DNA of 64,000 nt from Chitinophaga fulva (lineage in GTDB: Bacteria; Bacteroidota; Bacteroidia; Chitinophagales; Chitinophagaceae), in assembly GCF_012927205.1 (NCBI RefSeq), contig NZ_JABBGC010000002.1, positions 930,001 through 994,000 of the forward strand, read 5' to 3'. Below, piece by piece: positions 44,994 through 54,800 of this stretch. Position numbers and translations under genes: made by a program. Every line of letters begins with the position of its first letter. The first letter of the stretch is position 1. The notes beneath the pieces are model-generated. The model was not told the origin of the DNA, made no database searches, and was given only the letters and a program-made list of their open reading frames with translations.

Positions 44994-46427
44994 TTAAAGG
45001 CTGATCACCTGGAAATTGTTAATGAGCGGCGATGCACCTGCTTTTGAAATATGAAGCCGAACCGCATCTGCAACCGGGAATCTGGTATCCTTCTCTGACA
45101 CTCTGCCCGCGAGGATGATTCGCTTGAACCCAATTTTTTTCCCGGCAAACACTTCTGTCCATTTGCCATCTACCCGGCATTCTATGCTGTACGCTTCAAC
45201 CCGTTGTCCCAGCGGAATGTATTCCTGCAGAATAAACCCGTCAATCTTCACCGGTTTACCCAGTTCAATATCAATCGTAGCAGTTGTTACACTATCATCG
45301 GTCGCGAAATAACTATCGTAGTTGTTGTCATTTATTTTGTCTGGACCATACTTTCTATCGTTACCTCTGTAACCTGATAACGACTTTGCTTTTTTAAACT
45401 TAGCGGGGTCCTGTTGATGCAACTGGTTTACCCACTGTCTAAATTCTTTCAGTGTATCAACTGTAGCACCATCAATCAAACCATCGCTATTAGGCGACAC
45501 ATTCATCAGCGCAGTAACGCCATAACCAACAGAACCCAGGTAATAATCCTGCATCTGTTGCAGGCTTACGGCCGGCTTGCCATCGTGGAACCAATTACCC
45601 TGCAGGATTATGGAAGGTTCCATTGGGTACCAGCGCAGCGTATCGTTTATCTGTTGCCGGTAGTCCTGGTCCGGTCGAACGGCCCCGTGTGCTCCGGGCC
45701 ATGCCAGGCAACGATTGGGAAGGGTATTCACCAGCACTTTAGAGTCGTAAAATACAGCATCCGGCTGTTCAGCCGCGATCATCCTGGCTATTTTGGGATA
45801 ATCAATCTTCAGTTTGTCTGCATTAAAACCATCAAACCAATACTCATCTATTTTTCCATAACGGGTGCTCAGCTCTTTCACCTGTGCATAATAATAATCA
45901 CCGTATGTTTTGTAATCCGGAGAACCAAATCGTTCAAAATGTTTGTCGATAATGGAAGCATAGATACCGAACTGAATGCCGGCTTTTCTGCAGGCATCCC
46001 CCACTTCTTTTATCACATCGCCTTTGCCATTTTTCCAGGGTGAGGATTGTACACTGTGCCGCGTAGTTTGCGTTTGCCAGTTGCAGAAGCCGTCGTGGTG
46101 CTTGCTGGTGATGACAATGCCTTTAAACCCACCAGCTTCGGCTGCGGCCACCCACTGTCCGGCATCGAAATGTACCGGGTTAAATCGCCCGGGTTCTTCC
46201 ACCCCGTACCCCATATGATCGTTACTGGGATAGAATGTTTTCATACCGAAGTGAACAAACATGAGGTATTCTGCCTTGTGCCAGCGTAACTGCGCGGCAT
46301 TGGGAACCGGCAAAAAAGGTGCAGGAGCTGTTACGACCTTGCTCTTCTTCTTTTCATACTGCTGTGCAAAGGTTGCTACCGGTGCCAGTAACAGCGTTAT
46401 GATCACCAAAGTCAATTTCCGTTTCAT
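44994..46427 (-). CDS. GH29 alpha-L-fucosidase with C-terminal discoidin-like domain
   Basis: 477-residue exported enzyme (signal peptide about 1-22). GH29 barrel: WHKAEYLMFVHFGMKTFYP, GFKGIVITSKHHDGFCNWQT, and the nucleophile region KIDEYWFDGFNADK (about Asp198). After the barrel (to about 345) a C-terminal beta-sandwich of F5/8-type C character follows (ATIDIELGKPVKIDGFILQEYIPLGQRVEAYSIEC). Together with the GH92 enzyme it suggests attack on fucose- and mannose-bearing glycans such as N-glycans; that is inference. Just upstream lie a transporter remnant and the AraC gene. Confidence 0.92.
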   Translation of the reverse strand: MKRKLTLVIITLLLAPVATFAQQYEKKKSKVVTAPAPFLPVPNAAQLRWHKAEYLMFVHFGMKTFYPSNDHMGYGVEEPGRFNPVHFDAGQWVAAAEAGGFKGIVITSKHHDGFCNWQTQTTRHSVQSSPWKNGKGDVIKEVGDACRKAGIQFGIYASIIDKHFERFGSPDYKTYGDYYYAQVKELSTRYGKIDEYWFDGFNADKLKIDYPKIARMIAAEQPDAVFYDSKVLVNTLPNRCLAWPGAHGAVRPDQDYRQQINDTLRWYPMEPSIILQGNWFHDGKPAVSLQQMQDYYLGSVGYGVTALMNVSPNSDGLIDGATVDTLKEFRQWVNQLHQQDPAKFKKAKSLSGYRGNDRKYGPDKINDNNYDSYFATDDSVTTATIDIELGKPVKIDGFILQEYIPLGQRVEAYSIECRVDGKWTEVFAGKKIGFKRIILAGRVSEKDTRFPVADAVRLHISKAGASPLINNFQVISL

Positions 46428-46439
46428 TTATATTTATTT

Positions 46440-46758
46440 TGTTATTGCATGTGCACTACCCTGCATCACATATAGATTGTTCACGAATTGTATATCGCCA
46501 CCGCGGTTATCATGCAATCCCGACATAAGGGTGGAATTTGCATTGTGATAAGGCGTACTCGTTGAGCTGGAAATAAGCAGTGATGTAGGGAATGGTCCCG
46601 GAGACAATGACAGTATCGGAGCCAAACAATAATCCTCCAAAGGCAGCTACAAAGCTTACAAGGGCAATAAAAAACTTACTATCGCCGGTCTTATCCAGTG
46701 CTGCTACTGCAGATGCCGGTGAAACACCAATTAAATGAATTTTGTCAGAAAGCGCCAA
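46440..46758 (-). pseudogene. Fused remnants: MFS sugar porter N-terminus and a second gene fragment
   Basis: From about 46758 to 46560 the minus strand reads like the N-terminus of an MFS sugar porter (FIALVSFVAAFGGLLFGSDTVIVSGTIPYITAYFQLNEYAL). The transporter's remaining 400 residues are gone. In another frame, 46440-46517 gives GLHDNRGGDIQFVNNLYV and a stop, resembling a short block of secreted beta-helix/GH120-like proteins. The junction at about 46560 is a deletion scar. Not functional. Confidence 0.65.
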
Positions 46759-47177
46759 TCGTTAGGTTTATGATCCTTCGAAATTAGTCCTCTGGAAACA
46801 TAAACACTTCTACTTTATTATTAAAAAAATAAACTATCGTAAACTGCCCAATAAATAAATGATTCATTTGAACAAAATAACTAACTTTAAGTTTACCCTT
46901 ACAGATAAAGCACACCGGGGGAGTTCTGTAAGATGGTTGAAAACTATTACAGATGAACAATGAAAATTACTCAGAAACTGCCGTCAGTAAAAGGATTCAT
47001 ACTTCAAACCGGTTGATGGCAAATGGAAAGATTTCTCGCATGGCTTTTTTCAGAAGGCTCGATAAGGATCATGAGAAGATTCCTGGATCTGCGGCTGCAT
47101 TTATCCAGGTAGCCTTCATTTGTATCTTACTAAAATGAGTACCTCAAATTTTTAAACAACTTCTAATATCAATAAAC
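46759..47177. other. 419-bp intergenic region
   Basis: A/T-rich with no gene I can support. A 61-codon plus-strand frame at 46953-47138 has an ATG but no recognisable features and ends before the AraC gene. It should contain the AraC promoter. Confidence 0.45.
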
Positions 47178-48065
47178 ATGCGGCCATTTATTCAACGACT
47201 GCTGCCTGATGATTCCACCTCGTTTTTTGCAAAAACTTTCCGTACACCACAGTTTGAAGTTGGCTGGCATCAACATGTCGAATACGAACTGATTCTGTTT
47301 ACAGAAGGCTCTGGTATGAGCTTTGTTGGAAATCATGTTGGCGAATTTGAAACAGGTGATATTTATTTTCTAGGACCCAACCTGCCCCATACGTTTCAAA
47401 AAACCGGCGACCAGATAACCAGCGCTGTAGTCATTCAGTTTCGGGGTGATTTCTGGGGTCCCGATTTTATACATATCCCTGAAAATCGTGCACTAAGATC
47501 TTTAATGGAAGCGTCCATTCTCGGCTTAAAAATAAAGGCTCCCCAAAATAAACAACTGGCTTCGCTTATCATGGAACTGGAATACACGAGTGGTGTTAAA
47601 CGCTTACTTCTTTTACTCGAAAGCCTGTCTTTGATTGCCACCCAAATGGAATACACCACCGTTTCCACGCAACAAGCCACAGCGTATAGTCAGAAGGATA
47701 TGGATATTATGGACAAAGTGTTTCAATTTACCATTGATTCATTTCGTGAGCAGATCAAGCTTTCTGATGTAGCCCAAAAAGCTTGTATGAGTGTACCTGC
47801 TTTTTGCCGAAACTTTAAACGAAGCACCCAAAAAACCTACAACGATTTCCTGAACGAAGTGCGTATTGAATTTGCATGCAGCCTGCTAATTGAAACAAAC
47901 AAACCTATCTTTGACATCTGCTTCGAAAGCGGCTACAGCACGCACGCCAATTTTCACAAGCAATTTCAGAAAATAAAAAATATCAGTCCGCTTCAATTTC
48001 GAAAATTATTTACTCCCGACAATATCCGTAAAGGCAACAATATGGGCATCGTCGAAACCAAATAA
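47178..48065 (+). CDS. AraC-family transcriptional regulator
   Basis: 295 residues. Cupin sensor with FEVGWHQHVEYELILFTEGSGMSFVGNHVGEFETGDIYFLGPNLPHTF and a C-terminal AraC DNA-binding domain (QIKLSDVAQKACMSVPAFCRNFKRSTQKTYNDFLNEVRI; KPIFDICFESGYSTHANFHKQFQKIKNISPLQFRKLF). It lies between the GH92/GH29 genes and the second SusC/SusD operon, so it is a candidate regulator of this glycan cluster. Effector unknown. Confidence 0.92.
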   Translation: MRPFIQRLLPDDSTSFFAKTFRTPQFEVGWHQHVEYELILFTEGSGMSFVGNHVGEFETGDIYFLGPNLPHTFQKTGDQITSAVVIQFRGDFWGPDFIHIPENRALRSLMEASILGLKIKAPQNKQLASLIMELEYTSGVKRLLLLLESLSLIATQMEYTTVSTQQATAYSQKDMDIMDKVFQFTIDSFREQIKLSDVAQKACMSVPAFCRNFKRSTQKTYNDFLNEVRIEFACSLLIETNKPIFDICFESGYSTHANFHKQFQKIKNISPLQFRKLFTPDNIRKGNNMGIVETK

Positions 48066-48143
48066 AAACCGGTCTGTTCATTTCATTGATGGCCTGTAGC
48101 GTCGATGTACGCGAGGAAAGCGGGTAGGCATTAGTTACCAGAC

Positions 48144-48250
48144 GCTGCTACCGTATCAATATTTCCCCTATGTCATTAAATTAATCAGAAGTATTTCCAG
48201 CTGATCGCAGAGGCGTGGCAACTGCTGCCCTTGAGAAAATATTCGGCAAC
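48144..48250 (+). pseudogene. Partial duplicate of the 5' end of the phosphotransferase gene at 56358
   Basis: This 107-bp segment aligns with 56331-56438 with one single-base indel and about 5 substitutions. It spans the leader and the first 27 codons of the intact gene. One substitution (TAT to TAA) makes codon 5 a stop, so the copy is dead. Similarity stops abruptly at both ends. See findings. Confidence 0.85.
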
Positions 48251-48309
48251 TTCCTGCCCAACAAGGGCCCCTGCCTCCCTCATTGCCGCTGTGGGCAGTG
48301 ATGGGGGCT

Positions 48310-48421
48310 GTATTACAAATATCACCTGCAGATACTCCTGGTAAATCCGGTCAAAAACTTCCCGATTGTTCTGCTGAACAAGTTTCCAAAGGTAATCGGA
48401 ATCAAAAGTGCTTTTATTCAC
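48310..48421 (-). pseudogene. Truncated N-terminus of an ECF sigma factor
   Basis: A minus-strand ATG opens MNKSTFDSDYLWKLVQQNN and REVFDRIYQEYLQVIF, which resembles region 2.1-2.2 of Bacteroidota ECF sigma factors. Translation then enters unrelated sequence (VIQPPSLPTAAMREAGALVG) and ends within the duplicate segment. The remaining domains (regions 2.3-4) are missing, so it cannot be a functional sigma factor. Confidence 0.55.
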
Positions 48422-48480
48422 GCCATAAAACTAATGACTTTAGGTTACGGCAATATTAATATAGTTCACTGTTTTAGAAA

Positions 48481-48511
48481 AAGAAGGCCGGCTACAGGAG
48501 CCAGCCTTCTT
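48481..48511 (-). terminator. Terminator of the second SusC/SusD operon
   Basis: Imperfect 13-bp stem AAGAAGGCCGGCT / AGCCAGCCTTCTT, one mismatch; T-rich tail on the minus strand, 20 bp past the last gene. Confidence 0.65.
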
Positions 48512-48531
48512 TACAGGATTCGAAAGATAGT

Positions 48532-49584
48532 TTATTTCTTCGTGCATTGCAGCGTTAATTCGTACACATAGCTACCGGGAACCAGGATTCTCGTATTCAT
48601 ACGGATGTTCAGGTTTACCGGCATCTTGTTCCAGGTGCCATACGGAGTGGTATTTGGCGGGAACCAGTTTTTGGAATCCGCAGTATCGATAGACTGTACA
48701 TATTGGCTGTACATACGATAGTAGCAGTTGATACCATTGCTCTGGCTTTCCCAGTATGGATGCGGGAAAGGAACTGTTGCAAACTGGTGAATGGTAGCGG
48801 TATCGTTTGTGAAAGTTTTCACGGCGAAAGTCTTCATACTCTTCAGGAATGAACCACCGCTCGGGCGAAGCTTCATGGCATCAGGAGGAAAGATGGCTCC
48901 ATTTTTATCTTTCACAACGAATATTACCTGGTTTGGTTCATCAGCTACGCGTTTGATTCTCAGCCAGGCAGTAGTAGAGCGACCAATCAGCTGATCAATC
49001 CAGTCCGCATCATATGCAAACCTGATTGCTTCCTCCTTGTCTGTTCTACCGGCAAGTGAGTATGGTGCATTCACATATTCGTATTCTTTCTGTTTCTGTA
49101 CCACGATGTCGCAGATATTCTTGTACTGTTTGGTGCCGCGTGGATTGCTGATCTGCAGGTCAATGGTATAAGTACCAGGAGGTACGTTGGTACTTACATC
49201 GGAGAAAATCAGCTGACCGCTCGCCGCGAGCACTTCCAGCGGTCTTTTCTTCGCTTTGGTACGTTTTGCGTTAATCAGTTCAAAAGTGGTATCCCTGGTA
49301 GGGTCGTAAGGTTTGGTCCATACGTATGTGTCGTAGTCCGTGAAGAACTGTTCTGCGTGTTTGCCGGTGGCTTTATCGCGTACGTCCAGAAGCGTTATAT
49401 TCAATGGAGGTGTGGAGTTGTCCGGGATAATGCCGGACGACATCTTAAACGAGCCCTGGGTGATGGTGTACGGGTTATCCGCATAGCGTGGATAATCGCT
49501 GAGATAGCCTGTTTCCACCTTTTCACAGGAATAAAGGCCGGCGATAATTGGCAGGCAAACTGCCATGATATATTTCAGTTTCAT
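48532..49584 (-). CDS. DUF5007-type lipoprotein in a SusC/SusD operon
   Basis: 350 residues, lipobox about Cys20 (AGLYSC). Characteristic N-terminal text: EKVETGYLSDYPRYADNPYTITQGSFKMSSGIIPDNSTPPLNITLLDVRDKATGKHAEQFF, matching the DUF5007 family of Bacteroidota surface lipoproteins. The C-terminus is beta-rich (IPVNLNIRMNTRILVPGSYVYELTLQC), ending in lysines. It is the last gene, 28 bp after the fasciclin gene. It is probably a surface-exposed accessory to the transporter, like SusE/F; that role is inference. Confidence 0.85.
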   Translation of the reverse strand: MKLKYIMAVCLPIIAGLYSCEKVETGYLSDYPRYADNPYTITQGSFKMSSGIIPDNSTPPLNITLLDVRDKATGKHAEQFFTDYDTYVWTKPYDPTRDTTFELINAKRTKAKKRPLEVLAASGQLIFSDVSTNVPPGTYTIDLQISNPRGTKQYKNICDIVVQKQKEYEYVNAPYSLAGRTDKEEAIRFAYDADWIDQLIGRSTTAWLRIKRVADEPNQVIFVVKDKNGAIFPPDAMKLRPSGGSFLKSMKTFAVKTFTNDTATIHQFATVPFPHPYWESQSNGINCYYRMYSQYVQSIDTADSKNWFPPNTTPYGTWNKMPVNLNIRMNTRILVPGSYVYELTLQCTKK

Positions 49585-49612
49585 TGTAGCTTTTTAAAGA
49601 GATGAATGACCG

Positions 49613-50311
49613 TTAGCGTAAGAAATTCCATACATGGCTGTTTGCCATCACATGCAGTACACCATTTGTGGTGAGCACGCCCGATGTCTGACAGATACCG
49701 GAAATATCCAGGAGTTCTTTCTTTCCTGTCGGGTCCTGGTATTTATCGTTCACAATGATGTCAGGTTCGCCATACACGCGGCGCGCAGAAACGATATAGC
49801 CGTTGGTAGTCATCAGGCCTTCGTTTACATATTGATATGGGATTAGGAATAACCACAGCGGTGCGCCCGGGATAACGGACTCGTAGGATTTACCAGTTGA
49901 GGTCAGCTGATCGCGGGTGATCTTTCCCTTAAAAATGTACATGCCCATGGAGTCGTGCAACATTTGCGGCGTAAACTCCTTCAACAGGGAGTCAAGGTTA
50001 TAGTCCAGTTTCTCGGAGATCTTCCTCGCAGCGTCTCTTCTTTTCGCCAGGTATTTATTGATGCAATTATCAGTGGGCGCAAAGAAGGTTACGTCTCCAT
50101 TGATGACATCTTTCAAACCAGCCTTGTCTATCAGCATGATCGTGGTGTCGAACAACTGCCATGAATTGCTTTTCAGGTAGTCGTAAGTGGTCATATTCAC
50201 ATGCGGGTCGTGCGTGCCCCCATCGATGATGTCATTCTTTTTACAGCTTACCAGGTAACTTGCCAGCAGCAGCGCAAGAGCCAATTTCATTAATATATTT
50301 TTCATCTTCAT
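49613..50311 (-). CDS. Fasciclin-domain lipoprotein
   Basis: 232 residues, lipobox near Cys23 (LLASYLVSC). One fasciclin/FAS1 domain: TTYDYLKSNSWQLFDTTIMLIDKAGLKDVINGDVTFFAPTDNCINKYL, YIFKGKITRDQL, and the C-terminal block ISGICQTSGVLTTNGVLHVM. FAS1 domains bind protein or glycan surfaces, so it may help hold the substrate or the complex at the surface. Third gene of the SusC/SusD/fasciclin/DUF5007 unit, 28 bp after SusD. Confidence 0.9.
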   Translation of the reverse strand: MKMKNILMKLALALLLASYLVSCKKNDIIDGGTHDPHVNMTTYDYLKSNSWQLFDTTIMLIDKAGLKDVINGDVTFFAPTDNCINKYLAKRRDAARKISEKLDYNLDSLLKEFTPQMLHDSMGMYIFKGKITRDQLTSTGKSYESVIPGAPLWLFLIPYQYVNEGLMTTNGYIVSARRVYGEPDIIVNDKYQDPTGKKELLDISGICQTSGVLTTNGVLHVMANSHVWNFLR

Positions 50312-50339
50312 AAAAGATTAGTTGTAATAATTACTGTGA

Positions 50340-51833
50340 TTAATATTTTCCTTTCCACCATTCATTCTGTGTCATCATCGGGTTGTTGTTGAACACACTC
50401 TTTGTGATTGGCCACAACCATCCCTGCTTGGAAATACGATCGGCGCTGGTGAGCCAGATAGGATAAAATTTGGTACGCACCTGATCATAATAGTTCTGTC
50501 CTTCGCCGGTGAGTTCGCGGAAGCGTTCTGCCAGCAGTTCGCGTTTCAGTAACTGACCTGCATAGTCGGCCAGTGGCGGTACACCCGCACGTGCCCTCAC
50601 CAGGTTGGCGGTGATTAAAGCTGCGCCTTCCTGGCCAAGGTTGGCCTGGGCTTCGGCTTTCAGCAGCAGGATATCTGCAAGACGGAATATAACGGTAGGC
50701 GACTGGTCTTTGAAATAGTAGGATGAGCTGGTGCTCTTCTCCACTGTACTGGAATACTTCAAAATGCCATATCGGTCGTTTGATTTTGGTGAGAAGAAAG
50801 TTTTGAATCGCAGATCAGTATTGATATCATCTACTTCTTTATTCTTGAAGAAGCTGGTTACCACATCGCTATTGGAGTAGTAAAGCCCTGGAGCTGTCTG
50901 GTCCAGTGACATAGCACCGGTAGCCTGTGCCATGGGGATCTCAAATCCACCGGCGCCGGCATTACTTTCTCCATCGGCATCACTATTGGTTACTTCGAAA
51001 ATCAATTCAGGAGACTGGCTGCCAGCTTTGAACAAACGGTCCATTGTGGCACTGGATTCCAGTGAATAGATTCCCTGGTTGATAACAGAATCTGCATACA
51101 CCAGCGACTGATCATATTTATGACGCCATGCTGTAACGTGCGTCAGCAGCGATAATGCAGCGCCTTTACCAGCGTGGATGATATTTTTACCCGTATTGTC
51201 CTGCTTCCATTGGAGCATGGAGCTGGCCATTTGCGCGTCGGCGGTCAGCAGGTTCATAACAGAGTCTTGTGGACTTCTTGCGATCAATTTAATCTGTTCT
51301 GCGGCGGAAATCGCGGTATTCTGTACCGGAACATCGCCCCAAACGCGCACCATGGTGAAGTAGGCCAGTGCGCGAAGGAAATATGCTTCACCAATGTAGG
51401 CATTCTTTACCTGCTGTGCAGAATAGGTAGTACCTCTGTATTTTTCCAATGGCAATTGTCCGGCCTTTTCAATAATCAGGTTACATTGGTTGATCAGGCG
51501 GTACCAGTTGGTCCAGTCGTGGCAGGCATCTTCATAATACGGCGTCTGAAAGCTACCTGATTCTACTACTGGTTTCAGGTAGGAGCTTTCTGTGGTATAC
51601 ATGCCAGCCGGCATATCGCCCCATATGAAGAAGGTATTTTTATTTTGAATAGCGGTACGATAAAGACCATAGGCACCGTTCACAGCACCTTCTACGTCTT
51701 GCTGGCTGTTCCAGAATACGTTATCGTAAGTACCGTTTTTCACTTCATTGTCCAGGTACTTTTTACAGGAGCTCAGGGAACCTAAGATGCCGATGAGCAG
51801 GAGGCTATATAAGCTTAATTTGATTCTTTTCAT
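50340..51833 (-). CDS. SusD/RagB-family nutrient-binding lipoprotein
   Basis: 497 residues with lipobox Cys23 (LGSLSSC) followed by KKYLDNEVKNG. SusD features: NVFWNSQQDVEGAVNGAYGLYRT, CNLIIEKAGQLPL, IGEAYFLRALAYFTMVRVWGDVPV, VIFRLADILLLKAEAQANLG, LVRARAGVPPL, LAERFRELTGEGQNYYDQVRT, ending in a SusD C-terminal block (MMTQNEWWKGKY). Partner SusC lies 21 bp upstream. Substrate unknown; neighbouring enzymes hint at mannose- or fucose-containing glycans. Confidence 0.95.
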   Translation of the reverse strand: MKRIKLSLYSLLLIGILGSLSSCKKYLDNEVKNGTYDNVFWNSQQDVEGAVNGAYGLYRTAIQNKNTFFIWGDMPAGMYTTESSYLKPVVESGSFQTPYYEDACHDWTNWYRLINQCNLIIEKAGQLPLEKYRGTTYSAQQVKNAYIGEAYFLRALAYFTMVRVWGDVPVQNTAISAAEQIKLIARSPQDSVMNLLTADAQMASSMLQWKQDNTGKNIIHAGKGAALSLLTHVTAWRHKYDQSLVYADSVINQGIYSLESSATMDRLFKAGSQSPELIFEVTNSDADGESNAGAGGFEIPMAQATGAMSLDQTAPGLYYSNSDVVTSFFKNKEVDDINTDLRFKTFFSPKSNDRYGILKYSSTVEKSTSSSYYFKDQSPTVIFRLADILLLKAEAQANLGQEGAALITANLVRARAGVPPLADYAGQLLKRELLAERFRELTGEGQNYYDQVRTKFYPIWLTSADRISKQGWLWPITKSVFNNNPMMTQNEWWKGKY

Positions 51834-51854
51834 TGCTTTGCTTTTACGGAGTTA

Positions 51855-54800
51855 CTAGAATTCAACACGTGCACCGAGGGTGAATTTGGTTGGTAACGGA
51901 TAACCGTCACCGAAGTCGTAGCCCTGTGCATTCACACGTTCTGCATCGATACCGGAGAATTTCTGGAACATGGCCACGTTATCCATCATACCATATACTC
52001 TCAGGCTGCTCAGTCTCATATTATCCACAAAGCGCCATGTTTTACGGTCGAAGTTGTAACCCAGGTTCACGTTTTTGATACGGATGTACCATCCTGGCTC
52101 TACGAAGAGCGACTGCCCTGCGCGCCATGCATACAGGCCCATAAATGGATTCAGTGCAGGGAAGGTAGCCTGGTCGCCATCGTATTTCCAGTAGTGGTAT
52201 TTTTCCACATCGGAAAGGGAGGAGAAGGCGAAGTCAGTAGCATTACCGTAGAACAGGCCGTTGGAGAGTTTACGTGCCAGGGTGGAGTTTACGATAGTTC
52301 TGCCGAAAGTATAAGTGGTGAGGAATTGCAGTGTGAAATTTTTGTAGGTGATAGTGTTGGTCAAACCACCTGTGAATTTCGGGTTTGGATCGCCGTAGAA
52401 GGTAACGTCGTTGGCTCCTGTTGCATCGGAGATCATGAAGTCACCGTTGATATCGCGCCAGTTTGGATAACCAGGCACCAGTGTACCCCATTTTGTTTTG
52501 CCTACTTCACCGGTGTACGGGTTTACCAGCAACTGATCTCTGCTGTTGATCACACCGTCGGTGATATACATTCTGTACATATTCACCGGCATGCCGACTA
52601 CGTATACAGTACCATTGTCGCTGCTGATGTACATGTCGCGGTTACCATCAGGTAATTTGGTAACCATGTTTTTATTGTAAGAAACGTTGAGGGAGGTGGT
52701 CCACTGCAGTTTGCTGGATGGTGCAAAGTTGCGGGTGGTGAGGTTGATCTCGATACCGCTGTTTCTTACGCCGGCTGCGTTGGTCAATGATTCGCGGAAA
52801 CCGCTGGTTTCAGGTACCCATACGTTGAGGAGCTGGCCAGAAGTGTTTCTCACATACCAATCGGCTTCCAGTCTAATACGTCCCTGGAACAATTCCAGTT
52901 CTGTACCCAGGTCAAATTGTTTGGATTGTTCCCAGGTAACGTCGTTACGTGTGATATGGTTGAAGTCTGGTGTGATGAGAACCTGACCTCCGTATGTGTT
53001 CACATCGCTGCTACCGTTGTAATTCTGGTCGCCGATTTTGTATGCATTGTATCTGCTCACGTCACCGATGCTGCTCTCGTCACCGTTTATACCGTAGCTT
53101 GCTCTCAGTTTAAAGAAGTTAATAACAGGGAAACGATCTCTAATGAATGATTCTTCATGCAGCAACCAACCGAGTGAAACTGACGGGAAGTACCCCCATT
53201 TGTTGGATGTACCGAAACGGGAGGAAGCATCTGCTCTCCAGAATGCATCGAAGAGATATTTGTCTTTGAAATCGTAGTGCGCACTTGCCATGTAGGAAAG
53301 TTTCGCGTAGGTAATATAGTCGGAAAATCCACCACCATTGAGTTTGGAGTTACCCAATACTACCTGGATGTTATCGTTCGGAATACCCCGGCCATATGCC
53401 TTCAGTGATTCACTCTGGCGACGCTCAAATTCCTGACCGGCAAACAGGTTGAAGTTGTGGATACGGTTGATGGTCTTATTCCAGGTGAGGTGGTTGGTCA
53501 ACAGGTATTTGGTATACTGTGTGAAAGCGGACATGGCTTCACCTGTTCTGGATACTGAAAGATCGGCCGGTGATGCATAGTCGTATTTCGCATTGGAATA
53601 AGTAACAGCGCCTCTTGTTGTCCAGTGAAGGTTTTCACGGATGTGATACATCAGCTGCACATTCACGTTGATGTCGTTGTTAACGTTGTCGTTACGGGTA
53701 CGTGAATATGGATTTACAATAGCATCTCTGTCTTTGTCTGTCAGGGCAATGAGTGAAGTAGGCATATCCACCGGATTCACGGTAAATACATTTCTGAGCT
53801 GGTTGTTGGCATCCAGTCCGGAGCCTTTACCTACCTGGCGTAGACCTTTGGACAGGCGCAGTGCAGTTTGCAGTTCCAGTTTTTTATTGATAGTGAAACC
53901 GAGATTGGAGTTCAGGGAGTAGCGTTTGTAGCCGGTGTTGATGATAACGCCTTTTTCATCGTACATACCCATACTCACACGGTAGTTCACATTTTCATTT
54001 GCACCACTAACACCGATGTCGTAGTTCTGTACCTGACCATTTTGATAGAACAAGTCCTGCCAGTTATTGTTGTTATTAAATATCGGGTTCAGGCTGTCTG
54101 TAAGAATCAACGGTACCTGAGCATCCAGTTGCGTGTAGTTACCATAGTTCTTAATCATATTCAGTTTACGTCTGCGTTCTTCCACGCCGGTTACGGTGCT
54201 TACTTTTGCAGGTTGGGGCACCAGGCCAAAGTATGCGTTGGCGCTGAATCTTGCTTTACCGGTTGTACCCTTTTTGGTTTTGATGATGATCACACCATTA
54301 GCACCACGGGAACCATATATCGCAGCTGCAGACGCATCTTTCAAAATGTCGATAGACTCAATATCGTTCGGGTTGAGAGAAGCGAGAAAGTTAGTACCGG
54401 TACTGTTGAAAGATTTTACTTCATCTTCGGAGATGGGAATACCATCGATTACATAAAGTGGATTACTGAATGCTTCATCTCCATTAAAGTTGGAGCTGGA
54501 CATCAGTCTGGTGTTACCACGCACCATCAGAGAGGTTTTCACGCCTGGCTGACCGGTAAAGTTCTGTACGTTTACACCAGAGAGTTTACCCTGGAGAAGT
54601 ACGTCCACGCTTGCTGCAGGCAGGTTCTCAATGTCCTTGCCCATGATGCTGGTAACAGCGGCGGTGCTTTTAGTACGTTTTACTTCCTGGTAACCGATCA
54701 CCACTACATCTTTCAGTGCTTTGGCATCAGGTTTCAGTGTGATGCGTAAGTTGGTTTGTGTGCCTACGGTTACGCTCTGCTGTTCAAACCCCATGAAGGA

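Noticed and set aside
46953..47138. 61-codon plus-strand frame before an AraC gene
   Set aside because: It has an ATG and a charged N-terminus, but no homology signal, no clear ribosome-binding context and no conservation evidence available.
53868..54749. 293-codon plus-strand frame antisense to the second SusC gene
   Set aside because: Valine/isoleucine/threonine-rich reverse reading of the SusC gene, with no start context or family features.
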